64,000 nucleotides of DNA from Chryseobacterium sp. W4I1 (GTDB lineage Bacteria > Bacteroidota > Bacteroidia > Flavobacteriales > Weeksellaceae). Under the pieces are notes generated by a model. The model searched no databases and was not told the DNA's origin. It saw nothing but the letters and a program-made list of their open reading frames with translations. The DNA lies in NCBI RefSeq assembly GCF_030816115.1, contig NZ_JAUSXQ010000001.1, forward strand, positions 372,001-436,000, given 5' to 3'. Position numbers and translations under genes: made by a program. Shown here piece by piece: positions 57,404-64,000 of this stretch (its first letter is position 1; each line of letters begins with the position of its first letter).

Positions 57404-58231
57404 ATGCAAAATTATTTAGAATTCAATTTCAAGATTACTCCATTACAGCCATGGAATGAGATATTAATGGCAGAGCTTATCGAAATAGGTTTTGACAGCT
57501 TTACAGAAGAAATCGACGGAATTTTAGGATATATTCAGAAAGAACTGTTTAAAGAAGAAGAACTTAAGGCACTTCCGCTTTTTGAAAACGAAAATGTACA
57601 GATCACTTATTCTTTCGAGGAAATGCCGAATATCAACTGGAATGAAGAGTGGGAAAAGAACTTTTCGCCAATCAATATTGATGATAAAGTCCTGATCAGG
57701 GCAGAATTCCATGAATCGGTACCGGGAATGCATGAAATTATCATCCAGCCTAAAATGTCTTTCGGAACAGGGCATCATCCAACAACTCACCTGATGATTC
57801 AGCAGATGATGGATATTGATTTCAATGGTAAGAAAGTGCTTGATATGGGCTGTGGAACCTCAGTTTTGGCAATTTATGCAAAACAGATCGGTGCAGCAGA
57901 TACAAAAGCTATCGACATTGATGAATGGTCTGTAGAAAATTCAAAAGAAAATGCTGCCAGAAACGGTGTTGAGCTTGATATTGAACTGGGAACTGCAGAA
58001 AACCTTGGAAAAGAGAATTATGATATCATTCTGGCTAATATCAACAGGAATATTCTGATCTCTGATATTCCGACCTATGTTTCAGTAATGAATGAAGGTG
58101 GAAAACTATTGCTTTCAGGATTATGTTTCTTCGATGTGGATGATATTCTTGAAGTTTGCAAAGAAAGCGGGCTTGAGCTTAAAAAGAAACTGCAGCGCGA
58201 AGAGTGGGTAAGCTTATTGCTGGAAAAATAA
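57404..58231 (+). CDS. prmA: Ribosomal protein L11 methyltransferase
   Basis: Methylates ribosomal protein L11 using S-adenosylmethionine. The 275-aa protein has the N-terminal ferredoxin-like substrate domain (about 1-110), the PrmA signature SFGTGHHPTTHLM, the SAM loop VLDMGCGTSVLAIYA and the catalytic block NINRNILI. It ends in a TAA whose last base is the first A of the next ATG, so the SH3 protein gene is translated directly after it. Confidence 0.94.
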   Translation: MQNYLEFNFKITPLQPWNEILMAELIEIGFDSFTEEIDGILGYIQKELFKEEELKALPLFENENVQITYSFEEMPNINWNEEWEKNFSPINIDDKVLIRAEFHESVPGMHEIIIQPKMSFGTGHHPTTHLMIQQMMDIDFNGKKVLDMGCGTSVLAIYAKQIGAADTKAIDIDEWSVENSKENAARNGVELDIELGTAENLGKENYDIILANINRNILISDIPTYVSVMNEGGKLLLSGLCFFDVDDILEVCKESGLELKKKLQREEWVSLLLEK

Positions 58232-59091
58232 TGAAACAAAATAATATGATGAAATCCCTACTAACGGTTTTATGCCTCTTGTTCCTCCAACTATTTTCGG
58301 CTCAGGAAGAAAATGTGACGTATGCGGACGGCATTTTTAGCTTTGAGGAAAATAAAATCCAGAAAATTTTTACAGACTGGACCAGAGTAAGAAAAGAGCC
58401 GGATGTAAAAGCCCAGATCACCGACTCTTTACTGGCCAACCAACAGGTGATGATTCTTAAAAAAGAAGATGCTATCCTGAAGTTAGGCGAAAGAGGGGCC
58501 AACTGGTATAAGGTTTCCTATCAGAAGGGAGATGCTGTTTCCGAAGGATATATCTGGGGCGGAAATCTATGTGTAGGTTACCGTAATAAAAATGGCTATG
58601 ACTTCCTTTTCGGACTGTCAAAAACAGTAGACCGGAAAAATAAAGAATACAATGAAACCATCAAACAGAATATTGCCGGAATAAAAGTCATAGAGGGAAC
58701 TAATTTAATTGATGAGGTATATTTTGATACCGGAAGGGGAGAAGAGTTGAGTTATGCCTCATTTACCATTGAAAGCAGTCATAAACTTCAGAATGTGGAA
58801 CTGACCCTTAAAGCTCTGGTTTCCGGTGAAGCATGCGGTATTGCAAGTTATAATCAGTATGTACTTTTCAGAGATAAAAAACTGGTTGCCCTGCCTCAGC
58901 TGATGAATGTAGGGGATGCCGATGTGTATTACCATTCTGAAGAATACATTTTTCCCAATGATAAAGGAGGTATTCCTGATGCCTTTATCTTTAAGATAGA
59001 AGAAATGGAAAGAGACGATAAAGACAGGGAAAAGAAAAAACGTTCCTCTAAAACATATCTTTGGAACGGAAATTCTTATAAACTCAAATAA
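58231..59091 (+). CDS. Exported SH3-domain protein
   Basis: The 286-aa protein starts at ATG 58231, sharing one base with the prmA stop; upstream in-frame ATGs lie inside prmA and are less likely. It has a signal peptide (LQLFSAQEE), then an SH3-type (bacterial SH3b) domain of about 70 residues (RVRKEPDVKAQITDSLLANQQ, NWYKVSYQKGDAVSEGYIWG). The remainder (about 115-286) is an unrecognised all-beta-looking region ending in a Lys/Arg-rich patch. SH3b domains often bind cell wall or protein peptides. Function unknown. Confidence 0.8.
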   Translation: MKQNNMMKSLLTVLCLLFLQLFSAQEENVTYADGIFSFEENKIQKIFTDWTRVRKEPDVKAQITDSLLANQQVMILKKEDAILKLGERGANWYKVSYQKGDAVSEGYIWGGNLCVGYRNKNGYDFLFGLSKTVDRKNKEYNETIKQNIAGIKVIEGTNLIDEVYFDTGRGEELSYASFTIESSHKLQNVELTLKALVSGEACGIASYNQYVLFRDKKLVALPQLMNVGDADVYYHSEEYIFPNDKGGIPDAFIFKIEEMERDDKDREKKKRSSKTYLWNGNSYKLK

Positions 59092-59152
59092 ATTGATACT
59101 ATTCCCAATAGCATTTGCTAAATGTATTCTAATGGTTAGTACTCTTTTAAAT

Positions 59153-59182
59153 AAAAACTCACAATTTATATTGTGAGTTTTT
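59153..59182. terminator. Terminator after the SH3 protein gene
   Basis: AAAAACTCACAA and TTGTGAGTTTTT form a 12-bp perfect stem with a 6-nt loop. A and T runs on both sides allow use by the convergent lipoprotein gene as well. Confidence 0.87.
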
Positions 59183-59263
59183 TATGTGAATAAGACTGAA
59201 AACATCAATCTCTTTTAAAATCTAATTTAAGCTTTTAATCCAACGGAATGAAAAGATTGCAGA

Positions 59264-59596
59264 TTAATGATGAGTTACAATGGTGGGTGGATTACTCTCA
59301 GACTCCGGCCCTTGTTCAAGGGATACAAATTTTCCGTCTTTGAAAGTTAAAATATTGGTTATTGAACTGTTTCCCATTATGAAATTCTCTTTGTAAAATA
59401 AAGATTCTTCCATTTCTCCGGTCTGTTTATTTTCTGTAAATGCAGATTTATAGGGTTTTCCAAATTTTGATATAACCTGTTCCTTGGTCATTCCAATACT
59501 TAATGATTCGGAAGTGAATTTACTCCTTGATGAACAAGAAGTTAAAAATGCTGAAATCAGAATTACATACACTGTTTGAGTTAAAAAGATTCGCAT
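59264..59596 (-). CDS. BamE/SmpA-like small lipoprotein
   Basis: The 110-aa lipoprotein (signal ending FLTSCSS) has the SmpA/OmlA-type motif LSIGMTKEQVISKFGKPYKS, followed by a beta strand pair (ESLFYKENF; ILTFKDGKFVSLEQG), the fold of BamE-type lipoproteins. In E. coli BamE assists outer-membrane protein assembly, but Bacteroidota carry many proteins with this fold and unknown roles. It is alone on the minus strand. Confidence 0.8.
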   Translation of the reverse strand: MRIFLTQTVYVILISAFLTSCSSRSKFTSESLSIGMTKEQVISKFGKPYKSAFTENKQTGEMEESLFYKENFIMGNSSITNILTFKDGKFVSLEQGPESESNPPTIVTHH

Positions 59597-59871
59597 ATTT
59601 TTTTATTAAAAATAGTAAAAAGTATTAGATATACTAGTACAATTTAATCTTTAGGGAAATTTAAAATAAGGGAGTGACAGATTTCTATAACCAATATACG
59701 GACAGCAATTTGCAAAATAGCTATGAAGTAACTATCAGCAATTGGAAAGTTTATGCCTGGACAAACAAAATGAACTTTTTTGGATGTATAATAATTGTTA
59801 GATTTGGATATTGGATTTGGCATGTAATCCATAGACTGTTAGAAAGAATAAAAGGACAACAAAATTGCGAA

Positions 59872-60459
59872 ATGACTGACATATTTGAAAATTATCTATC
59901 CTCAACAGGAGAACTATCAGCTGAGGAAATTAGCTTTTCTGCACAGTTTTTCAAACCGATCCGCTTAAAGAAAGGTGATTTTTTTATTCGTGAGGATGAA
60001 TCCTGCCGTTATATTGGGTTTATCGCTAGTGGCGCTGTAAAAGCATACGCTACCGACAAAGAAGGAAAGGAAAATATAACCTGTTTCAAGTTTGAAAATG
60101 AATTTGTCACCTCGTTTCCGGAGTTTGTCACGCAGAAAAAATCCAGAAGGAGTATCAGGGCTATAGAAGATAGCATAATCTATAGAATAAGCTATCCGGA
60201 CTATCATTATCTCCTTGGTCAGGTAACCGCTTGGAACGGAGTCATAAAATCGGTGATGGAGCAGGAGTATAAACAGAAGGAAAGTTATCTGCTGAATTAC
60301 AATAACAGGTCGGCTGTGGATAAATACAGTTTTGTTCTGTCTGGCGAGCCGATCCTCATCCAGCGTGTAGCTACACAGGATCTGGCATCCTATCTGGGCA
60401 TCACACAGCGATCGCTTACACGTGCAAAGGGACAAATACATAGACTCAACGTTTTATAG
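59872..60459 (+). CDS. Crp/Fnr family transcriptional regulator
   Basis: The 195-aa regulator has a cyclic-nucleotide-binding-like beta-barrel (about 20-120; RKGDFFIREDE-like) and a winged helix near the end (TQDLASYLGITQRSLTRAKGQI), as in Bacteroidota Crp/Fnr proteins. The ATG at 59872 gives the normal family start; an in-frame ATG-less extension upstream is not protein-like. It directly precedes an MBL hydrolase gene, with a palindrome (AGGACAAATGTCCT, 60458-60471) over its stop codon and near -43 of that gene's promoter, so it may control its neighbour. No metal- or cyclic-nucleotide-binding residues are obvious. Confidence 0.88.
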   Translation: MTDIFENYLSSTGELSAEEISFSAQFFKPIRLKKGDFFIREDESCRYIGFIASGAVKAYATDKEGKENITCFKFENEFVTSFPEFVTQKKSRRSIRAIEDSIIYRISYPDYHYLLGQVTAWNGVIKSVMEQEYKQKESYLLNYNNRSAVDKYSFVLSGEPILIQRVATQDLASYLGITQRSLTRAKGQIHRLNVL

Positions 60460-60501
60460 GACAAATGTCCTTATGCAGGCCTGATCACTGATGTAGATTT
60501 G
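60458..60501 (+). promoter_or_regulatory. Palindrome and promoter of the MBL hydrolase gene
   Basis: AGGACA-aa-TGTCCT (60458-60471) is a perfect 14-bp palindrome. A TAGATTTG -7 box (60494-60501) follows, 14 bp before the ATG at 60515. The palindrome centre lies about 43 bp upstream of the expected start, the usual place for a Crp/Fnr activator touching RNA polymerase. Confidence 0.65.
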
Positions 60502-60514
60502 CGCAAAAAAAAAT

Positions 60515-61204
60515 ATGCTACATCAAATTGCTCCCGAAGTGTTTCAGATTTCACTGATGCCACGAAACAGCATTAATTGCTATATTATCGAAGGTGTATT
60601 GGTAGACTCCGGAATACGGAGTTCATATACCACAGTAAAGAAAGCTCTCCAGAAAATCTTCGTTTATCAACATATACTGACGCATGCGCATGCTGACCAC
60701 CAAGGCTGTAGCGACCAGATATGTGATGAGTTCGCGATACCCTTACTTTGTCATCCCGACGAAGTTTTTAGGACCGAAACAGGTATCGTAACCAACGACT
60801 ATCCAGCTCCGCAACACTGGATAGCAAAGCTTCAGCAAAAATACTGGGCGGGTCAGGGACATAAAGTTGAGCGAACCATTGTTGAAAATGACAGGATCGG
60901 CAACTTTCAGGTAATAGAGACGCCCGGACACTCGCCAGGTCACATTTCTTTATTTCGGGAGCGAGACGGTGTACTGATAATCGGTGATGTGGCGACAAAT
61001 ATGAACCTGCTTACAACAGCAACCGGTCTGAGGCTTCCGCCAAACATATTCACTTCAGATCAACAGAGCAACATCAGATCACTCCAGAAGTTAGCAGAAC
61101 TGAAACCTGACATTATCTGCTTCGGTCATGGACCGGTCATGCGAAATACAAATCGGAAGTTTGAGCAATTTGTGGCTAAATGCAGTACAGCTGTCAGAAT
61201 ATAG
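60515..61204 (+). CDS. MBL-fold metallohydrolase
   Basis: The 229-aa protein has the metallo-beta-lactamase fold with metal motif HAHADH (His57, His59, Asp61, His62), GHSPGHIS, IIGDVA and the C-terminal CFGHGPVM block. It probably hydrolyses an ester, thioester or lactone. There is no signal peptide, so it is cytosolic. It sits 56 bp after the Crp/Fnr gene, under a promoter with a palindromic site. The exact substrate cannot be told. Confidence 0.9.
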   Translation: MLHQIAPEVFQISLMPRNSINCYIIEGVLVDSGIRSSYTTVKKALQKIFVYQHILTHAHADHQGCSDQICDEFAIPLLCHPDEVFRTETGIVTNDYPAPQHWIAKLQQKYWAGQGHKVERTIVENDRIGNFQVIETPGHSPGHISLFRERDGVLIIGDVATNMNLLTTATGLRLPPNIFTSDQQSNIRSLQKLAELKPDIICFGHGPVMRNTNRKFEQFVAKCSTAVRI

Positions 61205-61255
61205 ATATTGCTAAATGTGCTAATACTAAAGTTTGGAACACCGGTTGTTATGTAT

Positions 61256-61289
61256 AAAAAGGAGACAATTATTAAATAGTGTCTCTTTA
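61256..61289 (+). terminator. Terminator after the MBL gene
   Basis: GAGACA (61262-61267) and TGTCTC (61280-61285) form a 6-bp stem with A and T runs. The gap 61205-61535 shows no other clear feature. Confidence 0.55.
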
Positions 61290-61535
61290 AGTGAACTTGG
61301 AAGGACGACTATTATTAAACCGTTTAAATACAAGATTGGATTGAATTTTGGTGTTAGATATTGATTATCATTTTATTGTAAGTTATTTGGACGACTCGAA
61401 TCCTTAGGATTGAGATCTTTGGAAAGGATAAAAAGATAGAAATAACATAATCAGAATGTGGACGGCGGTTTTATGGTGAATTGTTATAAATTGAAAATTC
61501 AGAATTATAAATCATACCCTTTAAACATTGAAAAA

Positions 61536-62024
61536 ATGACAAATATTTTGATTAAAGATTTAATTCAGCAATTGAAAGATATTGAAAATGCTGACTTGTG
61601 GATTGACGAAAACTTCGAAAAAAAGCTTTTGAAGGTTGATGAACAAACGGCTTTTGAGCGCCCCATTCCGGATATACACAGTGTTGCGGAAATTATCTCA
61701 CATTTAACGGAATGGCGTAAAGAGGCTTTTAGCAGACTTAAAGGAAATCCAAGAGGTCTTGAAATGACGGATGCCGCTAATTGGCGAAGTAATGAGGATC
61801 TCAAAGTAAAGGGCTGGGAAAATCTGTTAAAGGAATTTTATACCAGCCAGCAACAGATTATATCATTTCTGGAAGAAAAAGATGACGACTATCTGTATAG
61901 TCCTTATCTATTTGCCCAACCGTCTTTCCCGCATAATTTCCAGTATCTGGTTACAGGACTTATCCACCACGATTTTTACCATCTCGGACAAATCGGTATT
62001 ACCATTAAATTTTTAAAAAAGTAA
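61536..62024 (+). CDS. DinB-like family protein
   Basis: The 162-aa protein is helical with likely metal-binding histidines: one in EIISHLTEWRKEAF and others in GLIHHDFYHLGQIGI, the spacing found in DinB/YfiT metal-dependent four-helix bundles. The start at 61536 gives the family's N terminus (MTNILIKDLIQQLKD); an upstream frame from 61458 is longer than usual. DinB-like proteins may act as thiol transferases or hydrolases; the role is unknown. It lies alone. Confidence 0.85.
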   Translation: MTNILIKDLIQQLKDIENADLWIDENFEKKLLKVDEQTAFERPIPDIHSVAEIISHLTEWRKEAFSRLKGNPRGLEMTDAANWRSNEDLKVKGWENLLKEFYTSQQQIISFLEEKDDDYLYSPYLFAQPSFPHNFQYLVTGLIHHDFYHLGQIGITIKFLKK

Positions 62025-62065
62025 TTTCATGTTTACTCTTTATACCGGATAGTTAACGAACCTGA

Positions 62066-62569
62066 TTAATATGCCTTTTTTATGATGATGCTGATCTCAC
62101 CGTTTCGCTCAATATAGATGACTTTGACCTGGTTTAGATCATCAGTCATCGCTCTTTTTCTCAGTTCCTGCATAATATCTTCTTTATGCAGCTGTGCCCT
62201 TTCCATATTGGCCTGTATAAACTTACCGTCCTGAAATACCATAATTTTATCTCCCTCAACCAGATGAATGAAGCGGCTGCTTTTCCCTTTATACCAGCTG
62301 AAAAATCTGTGTAACAGGACAATTGCTGTACATGTTATGGTAACTGGAATAAAAGGGGAGGCTCCCACTACTGCACGGCTCAGAATGGCACCCAACAGCA
62401 TTACAATAATGTTATCGAGAGGTGATCCGATACCGAATGACCGCCTGCCTGAAATACGGATCAGGATTAGAGCGAGTACAAAAACCGTGACACCACGACA
62501 TGACATTTGGAGCGTATTTAATGATGTTCCGTTTCCCCAGAGTTCTATTAAAGAATCCATAAGTTTCAT
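62066..62569 (-). CDS. YetF/DUF421-family membrane protein
   Basis: The 167-aa protein has two or three membrane helices in its first 75 residues (VTVFVLALILIRISGRRSFG, DNIIVMLLGAILSRAVVG) and the YetF C-terminal domain (GDKIMVFQDGKFIQANMERA; QLHKEDIMQELR). Start is set at 62569, which opens MKLMDSLIELWG; an upstream frame to 62719 lacks matching protein character. Related to YetF/YcaP proteins of unknown, possibly envelope-related role. It is alone on its strand. Confidence 0.83.
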   Translation of the reverse strand: MKLMDSLIELWGNGTSLNTLQMSCRGVTVFVLALILIRISGRRSFGIGSPLDNIIVMLLGAILSRAVVGASPFIPVTITCTAIVLLHRFFSWYKGKSSRFIHLVEGDKIMVFQDGKFIQANMERAQLHKEDIMQELRKRAMTDDLNQVKVIYIERNGEISIIIKKAY

Positions 62570-62840
62570 TTTAAACAAAAATATAAAATCCGTCAGAATC
62601 TGAATGGCTGTAAGGAAAATTCCATCTGAAAATGACTCTTGTGCGATTGATAGCAAAAAACTTTGATCACGTAAAGAATTGTATTGAGAAAAATAATTTC
62701 TGCCTAGCTGTACATCCAATAAGAACTGTAAATACAGGCCGGTTTTTTATCTTTATGATCCCAATCATGATCTTCATCAGGAAGTCTTCCTAGATTTGTA
62801 TATGATTAATGCAAGCATAATTCCATCTACAATGCTATTT

Positions 62841-62867
62841 AGCCTCTCATAACCGGGAGGCTTTTTT
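62841..62867. terminator. Probable terminator
   Basis: AGCCTC (62841-62846) and GAGGCT (62857-62862) make a 6-bp stem with a 10-nt loop, followed by T6. Its parent gene is unclear, as it lies upstream of the minus-strand YetF gene and downstream of the minus-strand Crp/Fnr gene. Confidence 0.5.
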
Positions 62868-62986
62868 ATGAACTGCGTGTAGTAGTGGTTGATATTTCAA
62901 TCATTTTAAACTTAAAATAAACTAAAGTATTTATAGCGTTTCACTCAGCTTTTCTGACTAAATTTCTAATAAGTTTAAAAGGCTTA

Positions 62987-63581
62987 TTAATAGTAAACTC
63001 TGCCCTTAATGATTTTAATGAGGTTTTCACTTTCCATTCTCTTAAAAGTCCTGATGACGGTTTCAATTCTTAAACCTGTTAGAAAAGCAAGTTCTTTTCT
63101 GGTGTAGGGTATTTTATAGGAATAACGTTCTTTATTTTGGCTGCCTTTTAAATTGTTGAGTACTGTAAGTAATTGATGGGTAGAATCTTCGGATGTTAAG
63201 CTGTTTAAAAAAATACAGCTGTAGTATGATCTTTCTGCTAGATAGTGGAGGAATTTCATTTGAATTTCAAAATCTGAAGCTAGCAATTTCAAAAGTTTGG
63301 AGTGCTCTAATCTAAATATAGTACAGTCCTCCATTAAAACAGCATTAACGGGATATTTATATTTAGAGAATAAAAAAATCTCACCAATAGAATCGCCCTC
63401 TTCATGAATACTCTGAATAAACTCCTTTTTTTTAGTCTGAAAATTGGTAAGCTTTATTTTACCTGTTTTAATCTGAAAATAATATACGGGAGCATTATCC
63501 TCTTCAAAAGAGCAGCTGAGATTTTTGTAATTGAATAATATCTGCTCCAAAAGTAATGAGCAAGTCTTCTTGTATGACCAT
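62987..63581 (-). pseudogene. Crp/Fnr family regulator gene, frame broken near its 5' end
   Basis: A minus-strand ATG at 63581 starts MVIQEDLLITFGADIIQLQK, a normal Crp/Fnr opening, but the frame stops after LLF. Removing one base from the four-base run at 63506-63509 (TTTT on the coding strand) joins it to EEDNAPVYYFQIKTGKIKL and the rest, giving 197 aa with a winged helix (RKELAFLTGLRIETVIRTFK). Without repair, a TTG start at 63550 would give 187 aa with a poor N terminus. Two palindromic Crp/Fnr-type sites lie upstream, one in its own promoter. It may be intact in life and mis-called here. Confidence 0.8.
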
Positions 63582-63630
63582 AACTCCTAATTAAACAACT
63601 TTCACATAGCTTGATTGTGAATATTTATTA

Positions 63631-63674
63631 CAAATATATTAATTTAATATTTCTTTGAATGTGATTCAGATCAA
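63631..63674 (-). promoter_or_regulatory. Promoter and FNR-type site of the Crp/Fnr gene
   Basis: On the minus strand, TATATTTG (63638 to 63631) fits the -7 box. Upstream, GTGATTCAGATCAA (63661-63674) has the TGAT-N4-ATCA form of FNR sites, one mismatch from TTGAT-N4-ATCAA, and is centred about 42 bp before the inferred start. This suggests self-activation or control by a related regulator. Confidence 0.6.
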
Positions 63675-63885
63675 AAAGGCTTTTAAATTATATTTTCAAA
63701 TAAGCTTTTCATACTTCATAGAATTGCTGAAATAGTGGTGGCTGATCAGTATAAGCGCCATTTATTTTTTAGGAGATAAGCTGATAAAGATACTATTTTT
63801 TTTATATGTACCTTTAAATTATTGAAAACCAGGTGATAACTTGTAATGGCATTGTAAGAATCCTATGTTTTTAAAAGGTTTAAAA

Positions 63886-63930
63886 TATGACCTATGTCAT
63901 AATATATGCTTTGCTGATAGGCTACCTTTG
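63886..63930 (+). promoter_or_regulatory. Palindrome and promoter of a gene that runs off the right edge
   Basis: TATGAC-ctat-GTCATA (63886-63901) is a perfect 16-bp palindrome with the N4 gap of Crp/Fnr sites. TACCTTTG (63923-63930) is a -7 box, and no good -33 box precedes it, as expected of an activator-dependent promoter. The palindrome centre is about 42 bp before the inferred start. The gap 63582-63952 contains this and the FNR-type site of the divergent gene. Confidence 0.62.
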
Positions 63931-63952
63931 AAATATATCATTTAAGAAAAAT

Positions 63953-64000
63953 ATGAATGCAATACTTGGGCAAGTTGTGAAATCTATAGTTTTGAATTTG
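63953..64000 (+). CDS. Start of a CDS cut by the window edge
   Basis: The ATG at 63953 opens MNAILGQVVKSIVLNL with no stop before the end of the window. It lies 22 bp after the -7 box. Sixteen residues are too few to name a family. Confidence 0.5.
   Translation, partial: MNAILGQVVKSIVLNL

Noticed and set aside
59674..59871. Longer N terminus for the Crp/Fnr regulator
   Set aside because: The added residues are not protein-like for this family, and ATG 59872 gives a normal start.
61205..61535. Coding capacity between MBL and DinB-like genes
   Set aside because: No frame has a protein-like sequence; only a modest terminator is visible.

Overview
The window looks like chromosome of a Flavobacteriia member of the Bacteroidota, most likely Chryseobacterium or a close relative. 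This rests on low GC, Bacteroidota-type promoters (TAnnTTTG -7 boxes), type IX secretion C-terminal sorting domains, SusC/SusD pairs, an S46 dipeptidyl peptidase and a Bacteroidota-subtype (T6SSiii) type VI secretion module. No rRNA, tRNA, CRISPR array, prophage or intact insertion sequence was seen. Species was not tested by search.

Layout. (1) 1-10.9 kb is one end of a T6SSiii locus: a relic tssD promoter/leader, tssH (ClpV-like unfoldase), a lytic transglycosylase, tssD1 (Hcp tube), vgrG (frame broken), an unrecognised possible effector adaptor, a PAAR-like/DUF4280 plus class 3 lipase effector, an ankyrin lipoprotein as likely immunity protein, and tssD2. Two 13-bp palindromes, 21 bp apart, sit at the same distance from the -7 box at all three tssD promoters. 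This is the clearest undescribed regulatory signal here. (2) 11-27 kb is mostly housekeeping: polA, lipoproteins, an Imm22-like orphan immunity gene, YdeI-like, MgtC-like, NlpE-like, an S46 peptidase, a polysaccharide deacetylase with a broken acetyltransferase, an M16 peptidase and a GNAT. (3) 26.6-37.9 kb is a Bacteroidota kdp potassium-uptake locus with a sigma-54 (NtrC-type) regulator, three tiny overlapping or adjacent membrane ORFs (the third is kdpF), kdpABC, a porin, a KdpD lacking a kinase domain (frame broken) and a separate HAMP-PAS histidine kinase. (4) 37.9-45.2 kb holds two paralogous secreted leucine-rich-repeat proteins with an EF-hand-like loop and T9SS sorting domains, then ligA. 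(5) 45.5-56 kb is a probable organophosphate-scavenging locus: Oar-like TonB receptor, GDPD, SusC/SusD and a metallophosphoesterase whose start codon directly follows six copies of a 7-bp repeat. (6) 56.5-64 kb holds an SDR, prmA, an SH3 protein, a BamE-like lipoprotein, two Crp/Fnr regulators with palindromic sites at about -42 of nearby promoters, an MBL-fold hydrolase, a DinB-like protein and a YetF-like protein.

Four genes (vgrG, an acetyltransferase, kdpD and a Crp/Fnr gene) carry one-base frame breaks, all but one at homopolymer runs of four or more bases. This points first to consensus errors, with true slippage or decay as alternatives. Intergenic regions carry several families of small dispersed repeats. 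All family names come from reading motifs by eye; no database search was run.
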